Positions 28,135 to 36,791 of a DNA stretch of 55,409 nucleotides are shown one piece after another; position 1 is the stretch's first letter; each line of letters opens with the position of its first letter. Both the position numbers and the translations under genes were made by a program. This stretch comes from DASPJQ01 sp035299065 (lineage in GTDB: Bacteria > Bacteroidota > Bacteroidia > Flavobacteriales_D > UBA2798). The stretch spans positions 1 to 55,409 of the forward strand of contig DATGXI010000029.1 of the NCBI GenBank assembly GCA_035299065.1, read 5' to 3'. The notes under the pieces were generated by a model. The model saw only the letters and a list, made by a program, of their open reading frames with translations. It did no database searches and was not told the origin of the DNA.

Positions 28135-29085
28135 ATGTATATTTTAAGGGCACAGCATATCTACAAACATTTCGGTAAATATACCGCCCTTAAAGATGTT
28201 TCCATAGATGTGAAAAAAGGAAACATTTTTGGTTTACTTGGGCCCAACGGGGCAGGTAAAACATCGCTAATACGCATCATCAACCAAATTACCGGGCCTG
28301 ATGAGGGAACTGTTTTATTTGAAGACCAGAAATTATCGCCCTGGCATGTAGCTAAAATTGGTTATTTACCAGAAGAGCGTGGCCTTTACAAAAAAATGAA
28401 AGTTGGTGAACAGGCCATGTATTTTGCACGCTTAAAAGGCATGAAAAAAAACGAGGCCATGTATGAGCTCATGTCCTGGTTCAAAAAATTTGAAATTGAA
28501 GGCTGGTGGAATAAAAAAGTAGAAGAACTTTCAAAAGGCATGGCCCAAAAAGTACAGTTCATCACAACTGTTATTCATAAACCAAGCCTGCTTATTCTTG
28601 ACGAACCATTCAGCGGGTTTGATCCCATTAATGCCAACCTCATAAAAAATGAAATCCTTGAACTAAAAAAACAGGGAACAACCGTTATATTTTCAACACA
28701 TAACATGAGCAGTGTTGAGGAAATGTGTGATGATATTGCCCTGATCAATAAATCAGAGGTATTATTAAGCGGGAGTGTTGTTGACATCAAGAAAAAATTT
28801 GCCAAAAATACATTTGAAGTTGAATTCAACGGGAACATGATTGCTTTTGCAAATGCGCTTTGGGCGGGATATGAATTGATGGAAAAACACATGATTGAAA
28901 ACAATCACCATAAATGCACCGTTAAGCTTTTAAATAACAATACTGTAAATAATTTACTGCAAACATTGATCCCGGCAGTTGAAATACGCGGGCTTAAGGA
29001 GGTTGTTCCAACCATGAATGAAATTTTTATTGAAACCGTTCAGGGAACTGCAGGCAATACAAAAATAACTTCGTTTACAGAATAA
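28135..29085 (+). CDS. ABC transporter ATP-binding protein (NatA-like, DUF4162 tail)
   Basis: 316 residues from ATG 28135 (an in-frame TTG two codons earlier is less likely). All ABC motifs are present: Walker A GPNGAGKTS (residues 37-45), signature LSKGMAQK, Walker B LLILDEPFSG and the H-loop FSTHN. The C-terminal ~85 residues match the DUF4162-type extension of drug or sodium exporter ATPases (FEVEFNGNMIAFANAL). It powers the ABC-2 permease whose gene starts 2 bp later. The likely cargo is sodium, drugs or lipids; the sequence does not say which. Confidence 0.93.
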   Translation: MYILRAQHIYKHFGKYTALKDVSIDVKKGNIFGLLGPNGAGKTSLIRIINQITGPDEGTVLFEDQKLSPWHVAKIGYLPEERGLYKKMKVGEQAMYFARLKGMKKNEAMYELMSWFKKFEIEGWWNKKVEELSKGMAQKVQFITTVIHKPSLLILDEPFSGFDPINANLIKNEILELKKQGTTVIFSTHNMSSVEEMCDDIALINKSEVLLSGSVVDIKKKFAKNTFEVEFNGNMIAFANALWAGYELMEKHMIENNHHKCTVKLLNNNTVNNLLQTLIPAVEIRGLKEVVPTMNEIFIETVQGTAGNTKITSFTE

Positions 29086-29087
29086 GT

Positions 29088-30383
29088 ATGGGTAAAATAG
29101 GACTTATCATAGCAAGGGAATATTTGTCAAGGGTGCGAAAAAAATCGTTCATCCTCATGACTATTCTTGGTCCTATTTTAATTGTAGGGTTTACTGTTGG
29201 GGCTGTAGTACTGGGATCTGCCGATCTTGGACTGAAAAAAGTTCTTGTTTCAGACCAAAGCGGTTTTTTTAATGAAAAGATCAAGCACGACAAAAGCACT
29301 TCTGATTTTGTTTATACCGATAAAATTGTAGGCGAAAACGAGTTCAAGAAATCCGAATATGATATTCTTATACAAATAAATCAAAAGGTATACGAGAACA
29401 AAACCGTTGTCATGTTGTATAAAAAACAACCTGATGCTGCCTGGACAGCTAACCTCATCAACAACATAAACGTTGTGCTGGAACAATACCTCATCAAACG
29501 CAATGGAAAAATAGCTTATGAAGATTATATTAAAATTAAACAGGGTGTTAACTTTAAGCAATTAAATGCCAATCGCGAGGACGAGAAGAAAGAGCAAAAG
29601 GCAATGGTTGGATTTATTTTTGCCTTGCTCATTTACATGTTTATTTTCCTTTATGGTTCGCAGGTTATGCGCGGTGTAATTGAAGAAAAAACAAGCCGTG
29701 TAATTGAAGTGTTGGTTTCATCCGTAACCCCGTTCCAGTTAATGATGGGCAAAATTGTGGGTATAATGCTTGTGGGCTTAACCCAGTTTGTACTTTGGGT
29801 TGGACTTATTTTTGTTTTAATGCTAAGTGCACAAAACTATGTGTTTACCGATATGCGTGCCCCTGCTAATTTACCAGGCATGGCAGATGGGGTAACTGCA
29901 CAAATGACTGCCGCAACAACCGACAGTGAACTTTATAATTTTATTTTTCATGATCTCAATTACCCTGTTTTGATCAGCATGTTTATTTTCTTTTTCATTG
30001 GAGGATATTTATTGTATGGTGCGTTATTTGCCGCTGTTGGTTCGGCTGTGGACAGTGAGGCCGACACCCAACAATTTATGTTGCCCATTTCATTCCCGCT
30101 CATTTTTGGGTTTATTATTTCGCAAATGGGATTAAAAAATCCCGATGGACAAGCCCTGGCCTGGGCATCACAAATTCCATTGACTTCTCCAGTAGCTATG
30201 ATGGTAAGGGTTTCAACCGGATCAGTACCCGTTTGGCATGTGGTCATCTCTATGCTATTACTCATTGGCGCATTTATTTTCACCACCTGGTTAGCCGCAA
30301 AAATTTACCGTGTAGGTATTCTGATGTATGGCAAGAAACCTACTTACCGCGAGTTGTGGAAGTGGATGCGGTATAAAGGATAG
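29088..30383 (+). CDS. ABC-2 type transporter permease (NatB-like)
   Basis: 431 residues. One N-terminal helix (about 20-42), a large extracytoplasmic domain (about 45-180), then five to six helices. The NatB-type signature GVIEEKTSRVIEVLVSSVTP lies right after the second helix. It pairs with the ATPase gene immediately upstream (2-bp gap) to form an exporter. The 172-bp spacer downstream, up to mazG, contains nothing I can identify. Confidence 0.92.
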   Translation: MGKIGLIIAREYLSRVRKKSFILMTILGPILIVGFTVGAVVLGSADLGLKKVLVSDQSGFFNEKIKHDKSTSDFVYTDKIVGENEFKKSEYDILIQINQKVYENKTVVMLYKKQPDAAWTANLINNINVVLEQYLIKRNGKIAYEDYIKIKQGVNFKQLNANREDEKKEQKAMVGFIFALLIYMFIFLYGSQVMRGVIEEKTSRVIEVLVSSVTPFQLMMGKIVGIMLVGLTQFVLWVGLIFVLMLSAQNYVFTDMRAPANLPGMADGVTAQMTAATTDSELYNFIFHDLNYPVLISMFIFFFIGGYLLYGALFAAVGSAVDSEADTQQFMLPISFPLIFGFIISQMGLKNPDGQALAWASQIPLTSPVAMMVRVSTGSVPVWHVVISMLLLIGAFIFTTWLAAKIYRVGILMYGKKPTYRELWKWMRYKG

Positions 30384-30554
30384 CTCGAAAAAGAAAAATT
30401 GCTTAGTTTTAAATAAATAGATTTCAAATAGAGGACACATTGATAATCGATTCTAAAATTGAATTTCAATTAATAAATCATTAACGGTTAAGGCTTTCAC
30501 TTTACATTTCATTATTTGGAAATTTCTCTATTTAAAATCTTTTATTTATCCAGG

Positions 30555-31319
30555 TTAGGTTAATTTTTTCGCTCTGTTCCAATACACATCCATCTCCTCC
30601 AGCGTCATCTCACCCATTACTTTCCCGTCTTTTTTGCTTTCCGTTTCTAAATATTGAAAACGCTTGATGAATTTTTTATTTGTTCTTTCAAGGGCATCTT
30701 CAGGATTAACACCTACAAAACGGGCATAATTGATCAGTGCAAAAAGCACATCGCCAAACTCATCTTCTATTTTATCGGTTTTATTGTCCACTTCGGCTTT
30801 CAACTCGTCCAATTCTTCTTTTACTTTATCCCACACCTGCTCGCCCGTATCCCAGTCAAATCCTACACCACGGGCTTTTTCCTGTATGCGCATTGATTTT
30901 ACCATTGACGGAAGCGAAACCGGAACACCACCTAAAACCGATGTATTTCCCTCTTTTAATTTCAGCTTTTCCCAATTGGCTTTTACCTCTTCTTCGTCTT
31001 TTACTTTTACATCGCCATAAATATGCGGATGCCTGTCAATTAATTTATCGCACACGGTGTTTAGTACATCGGCAATATCAAATTCATTGGTTTCAGAAGC
31101 TATTTTGGCATAAAAAACCAAATGCAGCATTAAGTCACCCAACTCTTTTTTCACATTGGGCAAATCGTTGCTTACAATGGCATCGGCCAGTTCATAGGTT
31201 TCTTCAATGGTTAAATGCCTGAGGCTTTGAATAGTTTGTTTTTTGTCCCAGGGACACTGCTCACGCAATTCGTCCATGATTTTTAACAGCCTGGCAAATG
31301 CCTGTAATTTTTGTTCCAT
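30555..31319 (-). CDS. mazG: Nucleoside triphosphate pyrophosphohydrolase MazG
   Basis: 254 residues from ATG 31319 (MEQKLQAFARLLKIMDELR). An extended frame starting at 31370 would overlap the pyrF promoter region and is rejected. Two MazG domains are visible: EETYELADAI with ELGDLMLHLVFYA in the N-terminal half, and KEELDELKAEV with EDEFGDVLFALINYAR in the C-terminal half, each holding the Glu/Asp magnesium ligands. The CPWDKKQT signature is at the start. It hydrolyses non-canonical NTPs to NMP and pyrophosphate and can lower ppGpp. It is divergent from pyrF, 63 bp apart. Confidence 0.95.
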   Translation of the reverse strand: MEQKLQAFARLLKIMDELREQCPWDKKQTIQSLRHLTIEETYELADAIVSNDLPNVKKELGDLMLHLVFYAKIASETNEFDIADVLNTVCDKLIDRHPHIYGDVKVKDEEEVKANWEKLKLKEGNTSVLGGVPVSLPSMVKSMRIQEKARGVGFDWDTGEQVWDKVKEELDELKAEVDNKTDKIEDEFGDVLFALINYARFVGVNPEDALERTNKKFIKRFQYLETESKKDGKVMGEMTLEEMDVYWNRAKKLT

Positions 31320-31357
31320 ATGTATAAAATAAGTGGTTTTGGCAGCTTTTATTGCAT

Positions 31358-31365
31358 TATTTTTG
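31358..31365 (+). promoter_or_regulatory. Candidate pyrF promoter (-7 element)
   Basis: TATTTTTG matches TAnnTTTG exactly. A TTG lies at 31339-31341, 16 bp upstream, close to the usual -33 spacing. It lies 17 bp before ATG 31383, which helps to choose that start. Confidence 0.55.
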
Positions 31366-31382
31366 GGCACTTATCAACTGAA

Positions 31383-32201
31383 ATGACAATTCCCGAATTA
31401 GTAAAGCAAATACGTTCAAAAGGCTCGTGTTTATGCGTAGGACTTGATGCCGACATGGCTAAATTGCCACAGCATTTGTTAACAGCTCCCGATCCTGTTT
31501 TTGAATTTAACAAACAAATTATTGATGCTACACATGAATTTTGTGTTGCCTATAAACCAAATACCGCTTTTTACGAAGCCAATGGTGTAAAAGGCTGGCA
31601 AAGCCTTGAAAAAACCATTAATTACATTACTGCGCATTATCCCAACCACTTTACCATTGCCGATGCCAAGCGTGGTGATATTGGAAATACCTGCCACCAA
31701 TACGCAAAAGCATTTTTTACCAACATGGATTTTGACTCGGTAACGGTTGCACCTTATATGGGCAGTGACAGTGTGCAACCATTTTTGGAATACGAAAATA
31801 AATTCGTGATTTTGCTTGCACTTACGTCAAACAAAGGCGCGTTTGATTTTCAAACCCTGAAAACCGAAAATGGAAAAACTGTTTATGAAAACGTTTTGAA
31901 AACAGCCTTAAGCTGGACAAATTCAGAACGGCTCATGTTTGTAACAGGTGCCACCCAGGCTTCGTATTTAAAAGATATTCGCGCTATAGCACCAAACAAT
32001 TTTTTCCTGGTGCCCGGTGTGGGTGCGCAAGGTGGTGATTTGGACGATGTGATGAAAAACGCCATGAACGAACAGGTAGGGTTGTTGATCAACTCGTCAC
32101 GCGAAATCATTTACGCATCAACAGGCACCGATTTTGCCGCAGCCGCAAAAGCAAAAGCGAAAGAAGTGGCTGAAAAAATGAAACCGTACATTTCAAAGTA
32201 A
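31383..32201 (+). CDS. pyrF: Orotidine-5'-phosphate decarboxylase
   Basis: 272 residues from ATG 31383 (MTIPELVKQI), the start expected for the long bacterial type. The active-site loop is TIADAKRGDIGNT with the Asp-Lys-Asp triad, followed by VAPYMGSDSVQPF and the phosphate-binding end VPGVGAQGGD. It makes UMP in the last step of pyrimidine synthesis. It is followed 3 bp later by a pseudouridine synthase gene. Confidence in the assignment is high; no other pyr genes are present. Confidence 0.96.
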   Translation: MTIPELVKQIRSKGSCLCVGLDADMAKLPQHLLTAPDPVFEFNKQIIDATHEFCVAYKPNTAFYEANGVKGWQSLEKTINYITAHYPNHFTIADAKRGDIGNTCHQYAKAFFTNMDFDSVTVAPYMGSDSVQPFLEYENKFVILLALTSNKGAFDFQTLKTENGKTVYENVLKTALSWTNSERLMFVTGATQASYLKDIRAIAPNNFFLVPGVGAQGGDLDDVMKNAMNEQVGLLINSSREIIYASTGTDFAAAAKAKAKEVAEKMKPYISK

Positions 32202-32204
32202 GAA

Positions 32205-32876
32205 ATGGATTTTTTAACCTTGTTTTCAGTGAGCGAAACGCCTTCGGTTATTTTTGAAGATTATTACTTTCTTGTTGTATATAAACCTGCAGGCTTTACA
32301 GTAGAAAGACATCCTTCGTACGCCAGCCTTGAAGATTTTGCCAATAAACATGTGCGTGAAACCTTTCCCGAAAACAAAAAGTACTTTATAGGAATTGTGC
32401 ATCGCCTTGACGTAAATGTAAGCGGACTTGTGGTACTTGCTAAAACACGTGCGGCACTTAAACACCTGAATGAACAGTTTGCCAATAAAAGCACACGAAA
32501 AATTTACCTGGCACAATGTGAAAACAATCCTTTGCCATTGAAGGGTAATATTGACGGTTGGATAAGTGAAGACAAACTCAACCGGAAGGCAACTTATTTT
32601 AAAGACCAGCAAGTAAACACCAAAGCATGTTCACTATCCTACGAAGTAGTTGATGAGGCGAATAGAATTGTAAAAATTGAATTGCACACCGGGCGTTTCC
32701 ATCAAATACGTGCCAGCCTGGCAGGCATAAACTGCCCCATTGTGAATGACGATAAATACGGGGCGAAAAAGATCTCTGAAGAAAATTCAATTAAACTTGT
32801 TGCTTGTGAGCTGCATGTAAAACACCCGAAGACGGATGAACGACTCAAATTTGAACTGAAACATGTAATGAATTAA
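32205..32876 (+). CDS. RluA-family RNA pseudouridine synthase
   Basis: 223 residues. The catalytic motif is HRLDVNVSGL with Asp69, followed by LAKTRAALKHLNEQF and the LHTGRFHQIRASLA motif of the C-terminal region. It lacks the N-terminal S4 domain of RluC and RluD and is short, like RluA or TruC types. It isomerises uridine in rRNA or tRNA; the site cannot be read from sequence. It begins 3 bp after pyrF and is probably co-transcribed. Confidence 0.92.
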   Translation: MDFLTLFSVSETPSVIFEDYYFLVVYKPAGFTVERHPSYASLEDFANKHVRETFPENKKYFIGIVHRLDVNVSGLVVLAKTRAALKHLNEQFANKSTRKIYLAQCENNPLPLKGNIDGWISEDKLNRKATYFKDQQVNTKACSLSYEVVDEANRIVKIELHTGRFHQIRASLAGINCPIVNDDKYGAKKISEENSIKLVACELHVKHPKTDERLKFELKHVMN

Positions 32877-32965
32877 GAATTTGATTTTTCAAGCATGATT
32901 TAGTCCCGCATCACTTCTTTGATGGCCATTCTAATTAACCTTTGCAAGAATAAATAGTACTTGTT

Positions 32966-33475
32966 TTATAATTCCACCTGCAGAAAATACTCATCAATCA
33001 ATTCACCATTCACTTTATGCCACTTTGGTTTTTTGCCGCAAATTACAAACCCGCTTTTTTCAAATAAACGAAGGCTTGCGGCATTGTTGGCTAATACATT
33101 GCAAAATAAAATACGAAGGTCAAGTTGTTTTTTGCAATAGGTTTTAAGGGCATTCATGGCATCGGTAGCCAAACCATGGTTGCGGTTTTCTTCATCGGCA
33201 ATTAAAATTCCCAAGCCCACACGTTGGTGAAACGGTTCATAATCGAAAAGGTCAATTATGCCTACGGGAATTTTATTGAACTCAATTATTAAACGGAGTT
33301 GTTTATCGCTATAAATATCCTGCACACTTTCCAGGTACTTTTGAAGCGTGCTTTTTGAAAATGGTATGTAGGTATTGGTCACATGCCATATACCTATATT
33401 GTTTTCCCAATTGTAAAGCATGTCAAGGTCGCCCGGTTCACAGGCCCTTAACACTATTTTTTCTCCTTTGATCAT
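32966..33475 (-). CDS. GNAT N-acetyltransferase (RimJ/SpeG-like)
   Basis: 169 residues. The start MIKGEKIVLRACEPGDLDML matches the family start, so the ATG at 33473-33475 is right. The acetyl-CoA loop is ENRNHGLATDAMNAL and the late motif is NAASLRLFEKSGF. Substrates of such proteins are amino groups of spermidine, proteins or antibiotics; here unknown. The ATG follows the T-run of a strong terminator with no spacing, which leaves almost no room for a separate promoter. Confidence 0.85.
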   Translation of the reverse strand: MIKGEKIVLRACEPGDLDMLYNWENNIGIWHVTNTYIPFSKSTLQKYLESVQDIYSDKQLRLIIEFNKIPVGIIDLFDYEPFHQRVGLGILIADEENRNHGLATDAMNALKTYCKKQLDLRILFCNVLANNAASLRLFEKSGFVICGKKPKWHKVNGELIDEYFLQVEL

Positions 33476-33510
33476 AAAAAAAAACCGCCATAGCCAAAGG
33501 CCAGGCGGTT
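33476..33510 (-). terminator. Intrinsic terminator after siaC, directly abutting the GNAT start
   Basis: The minus strand has stem AACCGCC / GGCGGTT, extended inside by TGGCC / GGCTA around TTT, then nine T. The last T is followed immediately by the ATG of the acetyltransferase gene. It lies ~30 bp after the siaC stop. Confidence 0.85.
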
Positions 33511-33539
33511 AAGTATGTCTAATTTTTTATAGCCTAAAA

Positions 33540-33917
33540 TTACATTTCTGCAACCTCAATCATCTTGAAAGGAATGCTGATGATTGCCTGGTAGTCTTCA
33601 CCTGCCTCAAGCATATCTTCATCATCTTCCTCGTAATACCAGTTAATGATCATATCGGTTCCTTTTACTGTCTCAAGTTTTTTGAATACATCAAGTATAC
33701 ATTTTGAAGATGACGTATTAAAATACTCAAGTTTAATGTTCACCTCTGTTTTTGGCTTTGCTGCACTACCATAACTATCGATCCATTCCAGAAGAGGTTT
33801 GTAAAATTCAATTGAATTTTCAGGAATTGAGCGTCCACTCAGTTCCAGCGTTCCAGCACCACCATCAAATTTTACGGTTGGTGTTTTTGGAGTTCCTTCA
33901 AGATTTATATTTTCCAT
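33540..33917 (-). CDS. SiaC-family regulatory phosphoprotein (DUF1987)
   Basis: 125 residues. The signature YFNTSSSKCILDVFKKLE places the phospho-acceptor at Thr68, the same number as the Thr68 phosphorylated in Pseudomonas aeruginosa SiaC. Family members are phosphorylated by SiaB-type kinases and dephosphorylated by SiaA-type PP2C phosphatases, acting like an anti-sigma-antagonist-type switch. The upstream gene, 5 bp away, encodes the matching SiaB kinase. No GGDEF (SiaD) gene is present in the window. Confidence 0.9.
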   Translation of the reverse strand: MENINLEGTPKTPTVKFDGGAGTLELSGRSIPENSIEFYKPLLEWIDSYGSAAKPKTEVNIKLEYFNTSSSKCILDVFKKLETVKGTDMIINWYYEEDDEDMLEAGEDYQAIISIPFKMIEVAEM

Positions 33918-33922
33918 ACTAT

Positions 33923-34468
33923 TTATTGAGCTACTTTAACATTTAAACTAAAAAAAGCGGTTGCGTCATCAACCTGCTGAAAACTGTATTCAAGTTTTTG
34001 ACCTGATTTGCGGGCAATGTCAATAATTCCGAGTCCACCTCCACCTTTTGCCGACATTTCACCATTATTCAACACCACCTTGTAATACTCTTTTAATGCG
34101 TCTTTATCCATGCCATTAACTACGTCAATCCTTTCGCGAAGGATTTTCACATTATCAGCTATAATAAAGTTGCCGGTTAAAATTGAATAGTGATCATCGT
34201 GCCTGCTTATCATGAATATTGCTGAGTTTCCTCCAAGCGGATTATCCATTGAAGGCGCTTCATCAATATGGTGATACAGGTTTTGAAGGCATTCAACCAA
34301 CACATTGAAGACTTTTTTCTTTGTTTTGGGTTGCTCCTCGAGATTCTCAAGTTTGCTTTCCATTATTTGCAAAATAGAAGTCAGCAATTCTGACGTTACA
34401 CCACCCTTAAAGGATAGCATAATGTTATTGCGTTCCATCTTGTTATAAAAGTCAAAAATATCTATCAT
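33923..34468 (-). CDS. SiaB-family protein kinase
   Basis: 181 residues from ATG 34468. The GTG start at 34486 is rejected because it falls inside a perfect -7 element (34486-34493). The protein has a GHKL-like ATP-binding fold: N-box FNVLVECLQNLYHHIDEA and G-box SAKGGGGLGIIDIARKSG. Family members phosphorylate the SiaC Thr; here SiaC is encoded 5 bp downstream, so the two form one unit. The opposing phosphatase may be the propeller-SpoIIE protein at 36792. Confidence 0.9.
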   Translation of the reverse strand: MIDIFDFYNKMERNNIMLSFKGGVTSELLTSILQIMESKLENLEEQPKTKKKVFNVLVECLQNLYHHIDEAPSMDNPLGGNSAIFMISRHDDHYSILTGNFIIADNVKILRERIDVVNGMDKDALKEYYKVVLNNGEMSAKGGGGLGIIDIARKSGQKLEYSFQQVDDATAFFSLNVKVAQ

Positions 34469-34485
34469 TGTGCGTATAGGCCCCA

Positions 34486-34493
34486 CAAATATA
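34486..34493 (-). promoter_or_regulatory. Candidate -7 element of the siaBC operon
   Basis: The minus strand reads TATATTTG, an exact TAnnTTTG match, 17 bp before the siaB ATG. Transcription would begin after the upstream GTG codon, which supports ATG 34468. Confidence 0.55.
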
Positions 34494-34559
34494 AAATTAA
34501 TTTGATTCGGTATTAATCTACTCTTAATAAATCAGGGACTTGTGGGAATAATTATCGTT

Positions 34560-34994
34560 TTAGCCTTTGCCTAAAACATAACTAACTGCCATCCAATAAC
34601 TTGAATATCCGAACCCACTAATCACACCAACACACTTTGACCCGGTAATGCTGGAATGGCGATATGATTCACGGGCATAGATATTAGAGAGGTGAACCTC
34701 CACCACGGGAATTTTGCACACGGCAATTGCATCGGCAAGGGCTACCGAGGTATGTGAAAATCCACCCGGGTTTATGACAATTCCCGCTGTATTGCCTGCA
34801 TTTACAAAACCAATTTCCTGAACCTTATTAATGAGTTCACCTTCAAGATTTGATTGATAATGCTCAAATTCCACACCCGGAAAATCGTTCCTTAACTTAT
34901 CCATTATCCCGTCAAGCGATAAACTCCCATAAATGGCAGGTTCACGCTGACCTAGCAGGTTAAGGTTGGGACCATTGATAATTGCAATCTTCAT
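34560..34994 (-). CDS. aroQ: Type II 3-dehydroquinate dehydratase
   Basis: 144 residues, the typical type II length. Landmarks are NGPNLNLLGQREPAIYG with catalytic Tyr22, INPGGFSHTSVALADAI, and VEVHLSNIYARESYRHSS. It dehydrates 3-dehydroquinate to 3-dehydroshikimate in the shikimate pathway, as a dodecamer. It is divergent from xerD by a 203-bp spacer that holds tandem 14-bp units and nothing else I can identify. Confidence 0.96.
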   Translation of the reverse strand: MKIAIINGPNLNLLGQREPAIYGSLSLDGIMDKLRNDFPGVEFEHYQSNLEGELINKVQEIGFVNAGNTAGIVINPGGFSHTSVALADAIAVCKIPVVEVHLSNIYARESYRHSSITGSKCVGVISGFGYSSYWMAVSYVLGKG

Positions 34995-35140
34995 TATTCA
35001 TACAAATCTAACCGGAAATTGAATGCGAAGGTAAAATGGGGTTATTTTTTCCGTTCCCGGTTCCCAGTTTTCACAGAATCAAAAATGCGTTTAACTTTGA
35101 AACCACCCACTTCTTGTTTGCCACACCCACTCCCACTCCC

Positions 35141-35182
35141 ACTGACAACTGTAGACTGACAACTGTAAACTGAGAACTGTAA
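35141..35182. repeat. Three 14-bp tandem units upstream of xerD
   Basis: ACTGACAACTGTAG, ACTGACAACTGTAA and ACTGAGAACTGTAA stand head to tail, preceded by CCCACT hexamers at 35125-35140. Noncoding. Confidence 0.75.
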
Positions 35183-35196
35183 ACTACAAACACTCC

Positions 35197-36096
35197 TTGT
35201 CCTGGAACAATGAAATAAAACAATTTAAAATTTACCTCAGGTTAGAAAAATCCCTGTCTAAAAACTCCATTGAGGCCTACACGCGCGATGTCATTAAACT
35301 GGATACTTTCCTGAACGGACTAAAATCAAACCTGGGCGTTAATGCTGTTGATAAAAAACACATCGAAAATTTTCTGAAACAATTGGCCGAAATTGGTGTG
35401 GAACCTACTTCACAGGCACGCATTCTTTCAGGCCTGAAAAATTTTTTTGGTTACCTGTTGCTTGAAAACATTATACGAACCGATCCTACCGAATTACTTG
35501 AAGCGCCAAAAACCAGCCGGAAATTGCCCGATGTATTGACTGTTGAAGATATTTTTAGCCTGATGGATTGCATTGACCTTTCAAAACCGGAAGGCGCACG
35601 CAATAAAATCATTATTGAAATCATGTATGCCTGCGGCCTTCGCGTAAGCGAACTGGTTGACTTGAAAATTTCAAATATTTATTTTAACGAGAACTTTGTG
35701 CGTGTGGTGGGCAAAGGCAATAAAGAAAGGCTTGTTCCAATTGGCAAACAAAGCCTCAAACAATTAAAATCTTACCTTGAACATTACCGCAAACAGGCAT
35801 TGGTTGCAAAGGGCGCTGAAGATTTTTTATTCCTGAACAGGCGTGGAAAAAAATTGAGCCGCGTTATGATTTTTCACATCATTAAACAAAGTGCCAAAGA
35901 CGCTGGCGTGAAAAAAGACATAAGTCCGCATACCTTAAGGCATAGTTTTGCCACGCACTTAATTGAAAACGGTGCCGACCTGCGTGCTGTGCAGGAAATG
36001 CTGGGACACGAATCAATAACCACAACCGAGATTTATACGCACCTTGACCGCAAATTTTTAGCAGAGACCATTCGCAATTTTCATCCGCGTAAATAA
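35197..36096 (+). CDS. xerD: Tyrosine recombinase XerD-like
   Basis: 299 residues from a TTG start. No ATG is available in frame after the upstream stop, and SWNNEIKQFKIYLRLEKSLS is the expected family start. The core-binding N-domain is followed by the catalytic domain with Arg in ACGLRVSEL, Lys in VVGKGNKERL, His/Arg in SPHTLRHSFATH, His in MLGHESITTTEIY and nucleophile Tyr in EIYTHLD. It resolves chromosome dimers at dif with XerC. No integron, transposon or phage genes lie nearby, so this is the housekeeping type. TTG and the repeats upstream suggest modest translation. Confidence 0.92.
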   Translation: MSWNNEIKQFKIYLRLEKSLSKNSIEAYTRDVIKLDTFLNGLKSNLGVNAVDKKHIENFLKQLAEIGVEPTSQARILSGLKNFFGYLLLENIIRTDPTELLEAPKTSRKLPDVLTVEDIFSLMDCIDLSKPEGARNKIIIEIMYACGLRVSELVDLKISNIYFNENFVRVVGKGNKERLVPIGKQSLKQLKSYLEHYRKQALVAKGAEDFLFLNRRGKKLSRVMIFHIIKQSAKDAGVKKDISPHTLRHSFATHLIENGADLRAVQEMLGHESITTTEIYTHLDRKFLAETIRNFHPRK

Positions 36097-36106
36097 AAAA
36101 AGTAAT

Positions 36107-36703
36107 ATGAAGCATATTGCGCATTTAAAAAAAGACAAGAAAATGGGTAAGGTGATGAAAAAAACCAAACCTTATGCGCCAAAAAAGGAAAAGGACCTGT
36201 ATTATGTATTGCTTAGGTCAATAGCCGGGCAGCAATTATCTGTCAAAGCTGCCGATACCATATGGAACAGGTTCCTTGACTTATTTCCCGGCCAGTATCC
36301 CGAGCCAAACCTGGTCATTAAAATGAAAGATGAAAAGTTGCGGGGCGTTGGTTTCTCCTACCAAAAAGCGGGATACCTGAAAAACATTGCCCATTTTAGC
36401 CTTCAACATAAAATAGACCACACCAGGCTTGGAAAAATGAGCGATGAAGAAATAATTGAGTACCTGACCCAAATAAAGGGTGTGGGAAAATGGACAGTTG
36501 AAATGCTACTGATGTTTGCATTGGCCAGACCCAATGTTTTTCCAAGTGGCGATCTTGGTATTGTTAATGGTATGAAAAAGATATATAAACTTACCGGGGA
36601 AGGAAAAGAGCTTAAACTTAAATGCGAACAAATTGCCCTTAAATGGGAGCCGTACCGAAGCCACGCCTGTTTTTACATTTGGCCGTACAAGGATGGTGAA
36701 TAG
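36107..36703 (+). CDS. DNA-3-methyladenine glycosylase II (HhH-GPD family)
   Basis: 198 residues. It has the helix-hairpin-helix IKGVGKWTVEMLLMFALARP and the catalytic Asp in VFPSGDLGIVNGMKKIY. The N-terminal TATA-like domain of E. coli AlkA is missing, as in the short AlkA-like enzymes. It removes alkylated purines from DNA at the start of base excision repair. It follows xerD by 10 bp and may be in the same transcript. Confidence 0.92.
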   Translation: MKHIAHLKKDKKMGKVMKKTKPYAPKKEKDLYYVLLRSIAGQQLSVKAADTIWNRFLDLFPGQYPEPNLVIKMKDEKLRGVGFSYQKAGYLKNIAHFSLQHKIDHTRLGKMSDEEIIEYLTQIKGVGKWTVEMLLMFALARPNVFPSGDLGIVNGMKKIYKLTGEGKELKLKCEQIALKWEPYRSHACFYIWPYKDGE

Positions 36704-36791
36704 TAGCAGCAGCAGGCGGTGGAGGCATCAGAACCGGCTCCAACAATTTTGCGTATTTATTCAATAATTACCTTAATTTTAAACCTGTTTC

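Noticed and set aside
30384..30554. 172-bp spacer after the ABC permease as a possible RNA gene
   Set aside because: AT-rich, with no tRNA-like or stable hairpin structure that I can see.
31311..31382. 24-codon N-terminal extension of pyrF
   Set aside because: It overlaps the candidate promoter and the mazG start, and OMP decarboxylases start at the later ATG.
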